Shown here in pieces: positions 1-11,338 of a stretch of 64,000 nt of DNA. This DNA comes from Hericium rajendrae. Its lineage: Eukaryota > Basidiomycota > Agaricomycetes > Russulales > Hericiaceae. The DNA is taken from NCBI GenBank assembly GCA_033439255.1, contig CM065887.1, forward strand, positions 310,001-374,000, in the 5' to 3' direction. Position 1 is the stretch's first letter. The number at the start of each line of letters is the position of its first letter. Below the pieces are notes generated by a model. That model made no database searches, had not been told where the DNA came from, and saw nothing but the letters and a program-made list of their open reading frames with translations. The position numbers were made by a program, and so were the translations under genes.

Positions 1-41
1 ACGGTCTTTTGCTGAACGTGCTCGTGTGCTCGTGCTCGTTA

Positions 42-698
42 GATCTTCACAAGATAATTCATGATGCCGGTACTAGCATGCTGACCACCCGCGATTCTGC
101 GGGTCATCTGCATTCCCGTGCCATGACGCCCGCTTCCCGTGAGCCTCCTTCATTGCTGCAGTCCATCTCATGCTGACTGGCCATTTCAGCGTTCAGTGCT
201 GATCAACTTGGCTTATTCTTCATCGCCAATACTGCATCTGGCAAAATCGATGAACTCGAGAACGATACCAATGTCAACGTCAGCTTCTACGACCACGCCT
301 CCACGAGCTGGGCCAGCTACTCCGGCCACGCCCACATTGTGGATGATAGAGCTGTAATCAAAGAGCATTGGAGCCCGGCGTACGCAGCTTTCCGCTCACA
401 ACGTAGACATCGCATTCATCGTGTTCTTTTTCTTATGAAAGTATGGCTCACTTCTTCCGTGACCTCCACGATGGGGTCCACACCGGCGACGCAAACGACC
501 CGCGCGTCATCGGTATCGAAGTCATTCCCGACGACATCCACTTTTTCAGTGCTGTCCCTAGCGTCGATGAAACCACTCACGTCGCCCCTGGTCGTCTGCA
601 CACAATCACCACCGAGGAGGTACGCCTTTTTGGTCTACGTCGCGGAGTCAAATTTAAGTGTTTGGTAGATCCATGAACATCACCACCACCACTTCTAA
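42..698 (+). CDS. BLI-3-like pyridoxamine-phosphate-oxidase-fold protein (5' partial)
   Basis: Family of small flavin-binding split-barrel proteins (general stress protein 26 / Neurospora BLI-3), usually cytosolic, substrate unknown. The 5' end lies outside the window; an acceptor (gttag) near 41 opens the first visible exon. Splicing out about 149-200, 381-442 and 640-680 joins recognisable blocks: GTSMLTTRDSAGHLHSRAM, then LFFIANTASGKIDELENDT with VNVSFYDHASTSWASYSG, then HFFRDLHDGVHTGDANDPRV. These match the N-terminal barrel and the W-x-GD-L-x-DGVH block of the family. The inferred last exon ends in a short histidine-rich tail (HEHHHHHF) before the TAA at 696-698. The C-terminal third is divergent from BLI-3, so function is inferred only at fold level. 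It converges on the alpha-galactosidase gene. Confidence 0.78.
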
Positions 699-989
699 TT
701 GATTCTCTTAAGCATCATGGAAGCCGGAAGGAAGTCTTGCATTCGTTGTATAATAGGCTTATTTTTTTTTCACATCATGAAAAAATAGTACGCGAATTCG
801 TGATTAAATACTTCTCAACTTTTTTGTCAGATTCCGAGGCCAAAGCATGACCGTAACAGACTGGTATACGGGTTATACTTTCCACCGGAAATATATGCAA
901 ATGTAGGGGCCATATAAGGCACAGCGACAATAACATACTGCATAGAACCGCGGTATGCTCTGGTTGTATAGTCATCAACGAAAGAGAAG

Positions 990-3163
990 TCACGCAGGCG
1001 TCAGCAAAATTGCCGCTGTATCGTGCGCTGCGAGTGAAACCGTCCAATGCCCGGAGAACGTCCCGTTGTCCGTCTCCGCCCACATATCATGCACTTTAAA
1101 ACTCGGGCCTCCCGAAAGCTGTGGAACTTCGGCAAAGCTCACCGTGAACGACGTCTCGTTTGCGCCCGTGTTCACGATGAATACGTGTGTGCCCTTCGCC
1201 GACTTGCCGCTGTAGAACTGCGGCGGGTCGGCGGCGGGTGCGCTCGAGGCGGTGAATGGGTGCGCGGGCGCGCCGATCTTGTTGTCCTGCGAGAAGGCGA
1301 GCAGCTCTGGGTTTGTGATGATAGATACTTGGGTTGGGCTAAGATTGAATAGCTGTGAATGCGCACGACATCATTAGCACAAGGCTTAATTAGCTCTTTT
1401 CCTGACATGTTCCAGAGGAATGCGTACGTTTGTTCCAAGTAGGATGGGGCTCTTCATGAAAGCCCACACTGCGAAGTGCGTGCGTTCTTCCTCCAGGGTC
1501 AGGTTCCCATTCCCGATCTCCATCATGTCCATATCGTTGTGCGACCAGAAATCATTCGAGTCGAGATGCTGCACATTGATACTCATGATCTCAGTGATAT
1601 AGGACCATGTTGCACTGTGGACGGTGTGTTTAAACGCGCTGCAACTCGATTAGGAACACCAGAACGGACCTAGAGTCGTATGACATGCGCCATGAATGGC
1701 CCTATGCAATGGACGAAATTCAACTGGGATCAGTCAGGCTTGTGAATATGATACCCACAACACGAGCACCCCACTCCCAGACATTGGCAGTGCCCCAGAT
1801 GCATAGATCAAATTGAACGGGTCTTGAGCTGGTCGCAATGGCCCCTCTGCGAACGACATTAAGAATATGAAATATGCTTCATAACAGCAGTGACGCACCC
1901 CATCTCTCGGTATCGGATCGCAGAATTTGAGTTGCTGTGTCAGCAAGTCAGAATGCGTAGAGAACAGGTTTAACTGATGTTACATACTACCAGTCGCCAC
2001 CAGGCGGCGTCTGGAGGCACAATACATGTCAAAACCGGACATATCATGGATTTCATAAAGCCTTACGCTGCTATCAGTCCAATTTGCAGGAACGTTACAA
2101 TTGTCTGTGCAAATGGGTCAAGCCAGTCCTTCATGAGACCATACAGGATCGCTTCGCACCATATTTGAGATCTGCAGTAAAGCCGGTCAAGTCAAATTGA
2201 GGACAAGTGCAAGTCTGAAGGACGTACAGTCAATACCCCACGAGTCCCACGTCGCAGCATCAGTGCTTTCATATCCCAGTGAGCCAGGATATCCAGCGCA
2301 GGTATTAGTTCCAGCGTCACTACGACGGACGATTAACTGCCATCTTATAATGCCTTGTCCAGCAGACGCACGCACCTGTATATTCCGATCTTCAGCCCGA
2401 GCGCGTGCACCTGGTCTGCGACACCCTTGATGCCGTCAGGGAACTTCGTAAAATCCGGGACGAGCTTGCCCGACGCGTCGCGCGATATCTCTGCCCAACA
2501 GTCCTATGCACCGCGTCAGCGGCCCGGCCTGATGGTATTTTATTTCGCAAGAGCTCAGCACGCACGTCGATATTGACATACTCGTAGCCCGCATCTTTGA
2601 GACCAAGGCTCACGAAAGCTTGCGCAGCAGCCACGACCTTGTCCGCAGAAATGCCTACAGCTCTTGGTCAAGATAAGCGTGCAAAAAGCATTTCCCTCAC
2701 TCACTGCAGCCATATGCATTCCAATGGTTCCACCTGGGGACACCAACCTACCTCAAGAAGTGTTCATGCATCAAGCTCGCAGCAGACGGACATACCCCAG
2801 GGCAGGCAGCTTCCCAACGGCCTTCGACGGTGGTGTCGTAGGCGCACTTGCTGGGGAGCTGGGGACCGATGTCGACGTGGGCACTGTACTCGTCGAAGAA
2901 AGGACGGTGGATGAAGCAGGCACTGAGGACGCCACGGGCAGGCACTGGGAATAATGCGTGTTCTGATCCTTGCATGACCATCTGCCACGATGTTAAACCA
3001 TTTCTTCCAAGAAGTAAGCCAGACATAAAGGCTATTACCCTGCCTGGCACGTTGATGCTCCCGTCCAGCCCGTGCCTCCGCATTGAGAATATGGCGCGTT
3101 CTGGCCGAGCACGGAAAGTGCGGCGCTGGATGCACCAAGCATCATGACAAGCTTCTCGCGCAT
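990..3163 (-). CDS. Secreted alpha-galactosidase, CBM1 + GH27
   Basis: Hydrolyses terminal alpha-1,6-galactosyl residues, e.g. of galactomannan, outside the cell. ATG at 3163 gives a signal-like start ([20 protein letters not shown]), then a fungal cellulose-binding module: [18 protein letters not shown], intron, [15 protein letters not shown] Ser/Thr/Pro linker of about 40 residues follows, then the GH27 barrel: GKLPALG, intron, [38 protein letters not shown]; the nucleophile in [23 protein letters not shown], which carries the acid/base Asp; and [16 protein letters not shown]. The C-terminal beta domain ends [13 protein letters not shown], stop at 990. At least ten introns of about 40-70 bp (one or two may be longer) are needed, and all restore frame. 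The short exon near 2000-2090 before [12 protein letters not shown] is the least certain. The gene looks intact. Confidence 0.92.
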
Positions 3164-3812
3164 CGGAGCAGCTGTCCAGTTGCTTGCGAGTAATGCCTGA
3201 ACGGCGCCGAGGGATTCCTGCCTGTAAAGGTGAGCAGTTTAAGTGCTGGGAAGAACCTCGGAGAACCGAGGCAAGCATGACTGGGGAAGGAGTCGGGAAG
3301 AATGGCAGCCGTGTAGCATGCGTTGACGAACAAGCACGAGGGCAGCACAGGGCAGCACGTCGACGAATAGAGCCTGTGATGCGCGTGCCACGACGTCGCT
3401 CAACCACCACCCGTACATCAGCTGTGGTCGTCAGATGGTCCCTGGGTCTCCGTCACGGTGATGGCTTGGAATGGCTGCGAACGGCAAGCAAGCCGAATGC
3501 CCTTAAAATAAACCGACCGAGAAGAGAGAACAGCAGACCCATACTCAGTTGGTCATAATGACATAAAGCACTCACATGTCGAACAACATTGTGCCGCTCT
3601 GAACTGTCGCTGGTCCACAGGTTCTGCTGTTTGTTATCTGTCTTTGGGATCAACATCGAAGAACAGCGGATTTATCCATAAGGAGACAGACGCCTTGCAC
3701 AGACCTGTTTATTAACGTTGAGAGGACATAGACACCTGGCACAATATTGCAGAGACGTGCAGATTGACTGTACTGACAGTGGCGGTATACCGTGCTCAGA
3801 TGCAGCTGTTTG
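3164..3812. other. Intergenic: upstream region of the alpha-galactosidase
   Basis: Open frames here are short or antisense and show no family motif. The stretch presumably holds the promoter and 5' UTR of the minus-strand GH27 gene. I see no convincing TATA box close to the start codon. Confidence 0.5.
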
Positions 3813-4171
3813 CACTGTGGGCAAAGACCCATAAAAACCTAAAATATTTGAAGAAGTAATTTTGAATATGTGGTCTAAGACTTGTCAAGGACTGCTGTGA
3901 ATATTTTGAGAAGTATTTTATAATAAAGCCACAAAACAATTCACAAGGGCTGTAGCAGATATCAGAGGAATAAAAGAGGAATACATCCTTACACATGCTT
4001 TATTCCTGTTTTATTCCTCTAATATCTGCAACAGTTCTTGTGAAAATTTTCATGGTTTTATTAGAAAGTACTTCTCAAAGTAATCATAGCAGTCCTTGAC
4101 AAGTCTTAGACCACATATCCAAAATTACTTCATCAAATATTCTAGATTTTTATAGGTCTTTGCCCACAGTG
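3813..4171. mobile_element. CACTA-like foldback MITE, 359 bp
   Basis: The element is almost entirely an inverted repeat. The left end reads CACTGTGGGCAAAGACC and the right end GGTCTTTGCCCACAGTG, and homology between the arms continues inward for about 170 bp to a centre near 3993. It is clearly richer in A+T than its surroundings. The trinucleotide TTG directly flanks both ends (3810-3812 and 4172-4174). CACT(A/G) termini plus a 3 bp target duplication are the known signature of the CACTA (En/Spm, CMC) superfamily, so I infer a non-autonomous CACTA relative. No coding capacity is present. Confidence 0.72.
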
Positions 4172-4628
4172 TTGCCGCTGGCCATGTTGACGACGAACCG
4201 GCAAGTTCCGGGCTCGGACATTACGCGACGGCTATGGTTTGCAAAGCCTCCAGGACAAACACTCTGTGTCTCATCTTCCCACTTTTTCTCCGTATGACCA
4301 GTCCGACCGCGCGTACAAGCTGCCTACGCCGGAGTTATATGCCCCGGATTCATGGACCAGCGAGCTGTGCGAACCCTAGTGGTATGGGCCCTGAACAATG
4401 AAAGGAATGCTCATCAATGGACGCGATGCTGCGTCAAGCGAGCACATCGTATTTGCGTTATGTCCCAGGCCAGATGAGTCTCAGTTAGCCTACGAAGCCC
4501 TGCAGCGCTTTTCGAAGACGCGGTCTTCTCGCCGCGTCGAGAAAGAGAGTCTAAGCGTGTTCTTGAACGCGTATAAGTACGCGTCGAATGCCCTCGGTTT
4601 TTCATTGTACTGACTTCTCTGCTTTCGC
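4172..4628. other. Intergenic: upstream region of sedolisin 1
   Basis: No supported gene. A 71-codon frame at 4398-4613 has no recognisable motif and overlaps the likely promoter. The only feature I can name is the TATA-like box at 4571. Confidence 0.5.
4571..4578 (+). promoter_or_regulatory. TATA-like box of sedolisin 1
   Basis: GTATAAGT lies 58 bp upstream of the ATG at 4629 and sits in a small palindrome (ACGCGTATAAGTACGCGT). The sedolisin pseudogene has a comparable box at a similar distance. Confidence 0.45.
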
Positions 4629-6786
4629 ATGAAGCTCAATATCTTCTTCGCCTCTCTCTTGACGGCTGCAGTGGCCGAGCTGCATCCTGCACGCGATCTG
4701 CGCGTCCACGAGCGCAGAGAGGCCATTCCTAGCGGTTTCTCCAAGGACGGACCAGCTCCTGCTGACACCAAGCTTAATCTCCGACTATCACTAGCATATA
4801 GCGATTTCGCTGGTCTAGAAGATGCACTATATGCCGTAAGCACACCGGGAAATGCAAGATATGGACAACACCTGTCTAAGACACAGGTATGCTACTTGTA
4901 TTCGCGAAGGATAAATGCTGATGGGCACATTGTACAAACAGGCCGAGGCGTTCGTCGCCCCTTCAGCTGACACAGTGTCTGCCGTGCAATCGTGGATTTC
5001 TTTCTACAACTTAACGTCGACCAAGTTGTCGCCTTCGGGCGACTGGCTCGGGGTACAGATGACCGTCCAGCAAGCTAATAATGCCCTAGCCGCCGACTTC
5101 ACAACGTTTACCCGCGATGATACCAGCCAGAAAACGATCCGGACTTTGTCGTATTCTATCCCAGCTTCGCTATATGGCCACCTGAATTTTGTGCACCCAA
5201 CTACAATGTAAACCGCATATACCTAACCCCAGGTCCTGAACTTGTCTCACTGTGATCGTAGGTTTCCAGCCGGCACCTGTGGCTCACCTGTTGCGAAGAC
5301 TATCTCAAAGCGGTCTATATTCGCCACAGACCATTTACACCGACGAGACATACCTAGCTCGTGCAACCTGACCGTTACTCCGACTTGCGTCCAAGACATC
5401 TATGGTCTCCCTTCAAAGCTGGCGACTGGGAAGACCTCTGGCATTGCCGTATCTGGGTTCAATAACGAGTTCGCAAACGAAGCTGACCTGCAGGTTTGTT
5501 TCTCTAAGTCTCATCTTATCTGTCTTTGCTTGACTGGTTCTCTATCTCTAGCTCTTCCTTCAAGAATATAGGCCTGATCTCAACTCTTCCACAACCTTTG
5601 GATTCAAGTCCGTCGATGGTGGCACCAATTCTCAGAATGAGAGCTTGGCTGGAAGCGAAGCCGTATGTTTGCCTATGCGATGGTGAGCCTATTGCTTACG
5701 CGTCCGCGTGTCACTAGGACCTCGATATACAATGGACTGTCGGCCTGGCATCTGGCGTACCTGTGACCTTCTATTCTGTCGGAGATGTCAACGGCCAATC
5801 CGGCCTAGACGTGCACATTGATCTCGCTAATACTCTGCTCAGTGAAGACGAGCCGCCCCAAGTTTTCACAACAAGTTATAGTTTTGATGAGCCGACTATC
5901 TCTCCCAGTATGGCCATGTACGTACATTCTTTTCGTCGCTGTTGCCTCATCTCACTCGTGCTCCCAGGACACTTTGCAGTCTGTATGCTCAGCTGGGAGC
6001 GCGAGGAACCACTGTTATATTTTCCTCAGGGGATGGAGGAGTGGCTGGAGGAGTAGGTAGGGATTGCACAACGTTTGTTCCTACTTTCCCGTCGACCTGC
6101 CCTTAGTACGCAATCTCCTTTTTCCCTTGGTCTCATCCGTTGATTATCCTGCTCAGCGTGACGTCAGTCGGCGCGACTGTCTTCCTACCTCCAGAGTTAG
6201 CGGCACCGTATTCTTCAGGCGGGTTCTCCAACATCTTTTCAAGGCCGTCTTACCAAGATACCGCTGTGTCCTCATTCTTGAACCAATTGGGCAACACTTA
6301 TAAAGGCTTGTATAACGCATCTGGCCGTGCCTTCCCCGACGTCTCTGCTCAGGGCGCAGATATGGTGTCGATTTACCAAGGGAAAGAACGACCAGGGGGT
6401 GGAACGAGTTTTTCTGCACCTATAATTGCCAGTACCATCGCACTCTTGAACGACGAGCTTTCTGCCGCCGGCAAGGCACCTCTTGGCTTCCTCAATCCAC
6501 TTATATATTCGTCGCCTAATGTCTTCAGGGATGTCACCCGTGGTCCGTATGTTTTATTTGTGTCTCAACTCTTCGCCTGATAAAAAAATTGTCTCATTGG
6601 TAGGCAACAATCCTGGGTGTAATACCAACGGTTTTACTGCCGTGTCTGGATGGGACCCAGTACGTTCCGCTTTCGCTTCATTAACCATGATGAAAGAGCT
6701 CATGACTCGTGGACAATCTTTTTCTGTAGCTGAGTGGTATCGGTTCCCCGATCTATTCTGCACTTAGGACCGCCGCCGGTCTCTGA
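4629..6786 (+). CDS. Secreted sedolisin / tripeptidyl peptidase (S53) 1
   Basis: Acid serine-carboxyl peptidase secreted as a zymogen; it trims tripeptides or cleaves proteins extracellularly. Signal peptide MKLNIFFASLLTAAVAE, then the Pro-kumamolysin prodomain ([20 protein letters not shown]). The catalytic domain begins after [18 protein letters not shown]. The S53 catalytic pair E-x-x-x-D is split by an intron: GSEA, intron, DLDIQWTVGLASG. The oxyanion Asp is in FSSGDGG and the nucleophile Ser in GGTSFSAPI. The end is SGWDP, intron, then a frame closing SALRTAAGL, stop at 6784-6786. About eight short introns are required. All catalytic residues are intact. Two relatives lie in the window: a pseudogene at 39.5 kb and an intact copy at 53.6 kb. 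Confidence 0.93.
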
Positions 6787-7180
6787 ATGAGATAGAGTGG
6801 GCTGATGCTATGAAATGCGCGACATATCGACTACCTTCTATGTCGCGAATGGATAAATTGCCGTGCGGACAGTTGCGGTTTTTCCATACTTTGCGTTTAT
6901 CTTTCAGGACTGAATACGACCATGACGACGGTATCTGGCCTGTAAGTGAACTCTTGTCCTCAATACATCATCCCTCCAGTTGCTTCTCACTTTCGGACCC
7001 GGTATAACGCGGGTATGATCAGTCTGTTTGGCAATGCATGCAAAATAGACTGGCGGCCGCATGGCCATCTCTCAGGAGTAATGATTTCAAATTCCCAACC
7101 AGTCTGCTGGCCTGCGTCGCCTTCGAAAGTCTTTAACTCCCCAGCCTGACACTCATAATATCCTGGCGATCTTTCCAACC
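6787..7180. other. Intergenic, no feature seen
   Basis: Separates the sedolisin from the next plus-strand gene. It contains only short frames without motifs and presumably holds a 3' UTR and the next promoter. Confidence 0.4.
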
Positions 7181-10100
7181 ATGGCATTTTCTTCTTTATC
7201 CCCCATGGACGAGTCGTCAGAGATCTATTCACTCTATTCCCATCCTGCGACGATGACCCGTGCGAGTACGGCTGCCGGCACAGAACCTCTCGTTACTCCG
7301 ATGGATGGCCCGGGCTTTCGAGTTGGCTTGAAGCACAACGTTTCAGGACCCAGGAGGATGACTTCGAGGAGGGACAACGACATGGTCCGTGTTTATTCGC
7401 AGACGTCGGATGCGGCCCGTTCGCGTTATGGGGATCGCCCACTGGAGGTTGTCCCGGAGATGCAGGAGCACGACCCCGAACCCGACGGCCCTTACTTCTC
7501 CCTTTCCACCGCAGGCGCTGATTCTGCTCCAGCTTCTGCTGCGTTACACCGTCGTCGGTCAACAAAGGACCTCATAGATCGATACGAGTCTATGTACGGA
7601 AGCGAGGATGGCTCTTCTGGACGTTATACTACTGGCCCCTCGTCCTCCTCATATCATTCGGCTTCGAAGGTGGTTCGAGACCTCTCTCCAGCTCCTACAG
7701 AGAAGACGGCGAAGAAAAAATCACCCCTTCGCCAGTCCATCCGTAATCTTATCTCGATGATCAGCAAGAAGACCAAGAGTCCAAGTCGCGAGAGCAGCTA
7801 CATTCCTTCTGTGTCGCAGTGCGTCGATCCCTCGGTGGACCTCACCCATAAGCTGCCTGCACGCGACCCATTTCTTGACGTACCAACTCTCGACGTACCA
7901 ACGTTCCCTCCAACTCTGCAACCCAAAGCCAAGTCGACGGCATGCACTTCCCCAACATATGCATTGTGCTCTGGTCCTGTGTTGCATCTGCATCGATCAT
8001 CTTTGCCCTCGTCACCTATCATGCCTGTCTGGACTAGTGTCGACGCTATACTGCATGCAAATCATCTCCTTCTGACGAGCCAGACAATACGGGGCATCCC
8101 TTCCACAGCTACAATTTCCCTGTCGACATGTTTTGACGTACGGTCAGTGCCTTCCAGAGAATTGGACGCAGAGGAGTTTGCTCTCCTTCCCAGACAGACT
8201 GCGACCAAAAACCCTAAGGTATTTGAAGTCTGCTTCATGAATGGGGATGCGGAGCGTTTCGCGGCTCCCTCGGTGAGAGAACGGGCGGCATGGGTCAGCG
8301 CCATTTGGTATGCTCGCAGTATTACCGTGTCAGATCATTTTCAGCTGACGAGGAATCTGCCGTAGGGACGCCATCCTGCACTCACAAGAGGGGAAGAGCA
8401 TCCATGAGCGCCGACAGTCTGCTGTTACCTTGACCCCCAGAATGGACGCCGAAGATTGTTCTACAGAACCTGCTGGGTCTCGTCCATCATCTAGCCTATA
8501 TGTTCCTTCCATTCATGAGCCCGTCGCCTCCACTCCCCATGGGAGCCTCCAAAGTTACGAGCGTAATTATTCTCCTTTCCCTGAGGCGGAAGAGCCGGCT
8601 TCAGAAGACTTGGAAGCGGTCCCAGATCTCTCCGACAGAATGTTCCGTACCGTGGATACATCCCCCGACCGTCTCGCTGTACCATCACCTTCTTCAACAT
8701 CTCGACCTCCGAGCCCGTCGATTCTTCATCTTGGTCGAATGTCTGTCGTCAAGCAGCGCCTTGCAGCGATGCAGACGAGTACTGCGTCCTCGGCCTCTCA
8801 GAGTTCCAGAGACAGTCGCTTCAGTCGCTCTGAGCCGAGCACTAGAGTGACAACTCCTGCCTCGTCGAGGCTCAGCAACGTCAAAACACCGTATCGCTCT
8901 ACGTTGTCAAGGGGAAACCGCAGCATTGAACTCGAACAGAAAACGACGGTCGGAAGTACTAGTTGTCTTAATTCGCCCACGTCAGCATTGTCGGAGGACT
9001 CTGCCTATACAGTCTCCAGCCGGCCGAAATCGGTCTTCCGTTTGCGCGAAGAAAGGCGGCAGCGGGACAGGACGTCGAAGGCAAGCATCATAAGCGGAAG
9101 TGATCATGGGAGTAACGCCGGTTCAGAGCTACGCACGGAGCGTCCCTTGACAGCCATGACGACGACCTCGTCCGCAGTTGACCGTCCTCCGTCGCAATTA
9201 TCGGCAACAGACGAGGACATGGCTACGCTCTTGGATGTGATGGATGTTCACGCGGAGATTCATCAGAACCAGGTGGCCGGCATCGGGGATCAAATCGACG
9301 CGATGCACCTTGAGGTCAAGAACATGTCGGAGGATATGCGGCTGGCCAATACGGATCGCAGTCAAGAAATACGACAGATCGTTGACATGAAGGGAACACT
9401 GGAGAACCTAGCCAACACTGTCGCGCGCAACGAATTGGTTCGTTCTGAACCTGCCGTGGACAACATCCAGATCACGGAGATTCTGGAGGACGTCCGAATG
9501 CAATTGAAATTGGACTTGCCCACTGTCCTCAGGATGCTTCGAGAAGTCAAACAGAACTCTATGTGTGTACCGAACGTCGTCTCAGATGCAACGCCGGCAA
9601 TTTCGGGTCTTCCGGCGGACTCTTCGTCCTCTGCTGATACCTCAGCGGTCAATAATAAGCTAGATGCGCTGTTGGCGATATGTCAAGCTTTACAATCTTC
9701 CCCAAGATTCGACAGAGGTCAACCTCAACCTGAGAAACAAGGCTCTCCACAGGTCCAAAACAACGTAGATTCACGGAGCCCTGCTCAACCTGAGGGCGAA
9801 GACCATGCCCTGAAAGTATGTTGCTAGACGATCATATCTACTCATTAACTAATCTTCATTCTAGGAAATATTTGAAGAGCCTGCTCCCCATTCCAATGTC
9901 ATCGGAGGATTCAGTGTCATCGAAGAATCCAGTGTCGTCAAAGGATCCAGTGTCATCAGAGGGTCCAGTGTCATCAAAGGGTCCAGTGACACCAACGGAC
10001 CCAGCGTTATCGGAGAACCTATCGTTGTTGAAGCAGAAAGTGGGGGCTCCAGCTCTAACGAGGTATGTGCTCGACTCCCTACAGTATGTGACTATCCCTC

Positions 10101-11211
10101 ACAAATTCGATGCCAGCAACTTCAAGAGGTCCTGAACTTCTTGCGGGAGGACCATGGCCAGCGTACGCAGCAGATGGAACAGCAGGCCGACAGCGTTCGC
10201 TACCTCAACGAATTGAATACGGTGCGTCATACTCATACGGGCAACTTGCGTAGAACTCACTTTCCTTTTTATCGTTTTTCTCTGAAATTCTAAGTGGCTC
10301 GAGGCCTTCGTCAGTAGCGGGACCGCACAAATCCAGGATGTGGCAACGGGAATCAAGCAGCTGTGTAAGGAGCTTGGTACAAGCGACGAAACGGAGATGC
10401 ACGATGAGGGCGGTGGCGAGAGTCGACCAAACACAGTGCTGGCTGACTTGCGACGGTTCCTGGCCGAAAGCGACGCTCGAGGCCGAGACGGCGCGAAGTT
10501 ACAGAGCACCGTCGACGGTCTCATCGCCGCAATCAATGAGGATATGCGCAAAAATGCGGAGATGCGGAGCACGTACAGTGAGTGACTTCTGACATTTATC
10601 AAAGTAGAAGATGACACTAACTCGATTTTTCTGAAGCTACTGAATCTGTCATCGGGTTCATAGATCGCCAGCGCCAGGACCAAGAGAGAATGCTCAGAGC
10701 AATAGCCACAGGTATGTCGCCTTTTTATCGCTGTCATGCTAGGGATGCTCATAAGCCTCGAAGAACTGTCGAACGACATTCGAGGCGAAAGGCTTAGGTT
10801 TGTCGAAGCAATGAAGGAAGCTACTGCGATCAACGTGCAAGGTACGTATCAATGCCTGCAAAAAATGCACAAAATATTAACCCCTGCTATCAGTTCACGT
10901 TGAAGAGTTCAAGAAAGAACTAACAAGAGAGGTCCTGCTCATGACCCAAGAAGTCAGCCGCCTGCAACGCGAGAGACAGACTCTCGAACAGCAGATCGCC
11001 GACTTGTTTTCTTTCTATGCCAAACAAAAGCATGCAGCAGCAGTAAGCCGTAGATAAATCTATGAGAACAAGCTCACTAAATCGTCACTCTAAGGTCGCT
11101 ACCCCACGAGTTCCCTCGGTTGATGATCAACAAGCACAGACTCCTCAGGTACCAGAGGGATCTCAATCCAATCGGCGCGCACTACCGCATCCACCAGGTT
11201 CGTCGGGATAA
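7181..11211 (+). CDS. Large PH-domain / coiled-coil protein, uncharacterised
   Basis: The start at 7181 has a good context (aaccATGG). The first ~230 residues are Ser/Pro-rich and disordered, with a basic patch (KKKSPLRQSIRNLISMISKK). A PH-like domain follows at about residues 260-385: VLHLHRSSLPSSPIMPVW through KVFEVCFMNGDAERF to VRERAAWVSAIW. An intron at about 8309-8365 splits its C-terminal helix and joins to DAILHSQEGKSIHERRQSA. Next come another disordered stretch, helical coiled coils (DEDMATLLDVMDVHAEIHQN; later EVSRLQRERQTLEQQI), a short S-V-I-x-G repeat, and the stop at 11209-11211. Seven or eight introns join all these frames, giving roughly 1,100 residues. PH plus coiled coil suggests a membrane- or cortex-associated scaffold; this is inference. 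I recognise no named orthologue. Confidence 0.75.
9893..10012 (+). repeat. Coding 18 bp minisatellite
   Basis: About six imperfect copies of tccagtgtcatcaaaggg inside an exon of the PH-domain gene. They encode a run of S-S-V-I-(K/R/E)-G-type hexapeptides. The 18 bp period preserves frame, so copy number can vary without truncation. Confidence 0.7.
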
Positions 11212-11338
11212 AGCATGACAACTATCAGTCTTAAGAAAGGTAGATTATGGGCCATGGGAGTATAAGTAGTAGGGGTAGCGATTTCAAGAAAGCAACGGTA
11301 AAATACTGTCCTTGGAAATAATGTAGATTTAGGTTCGC

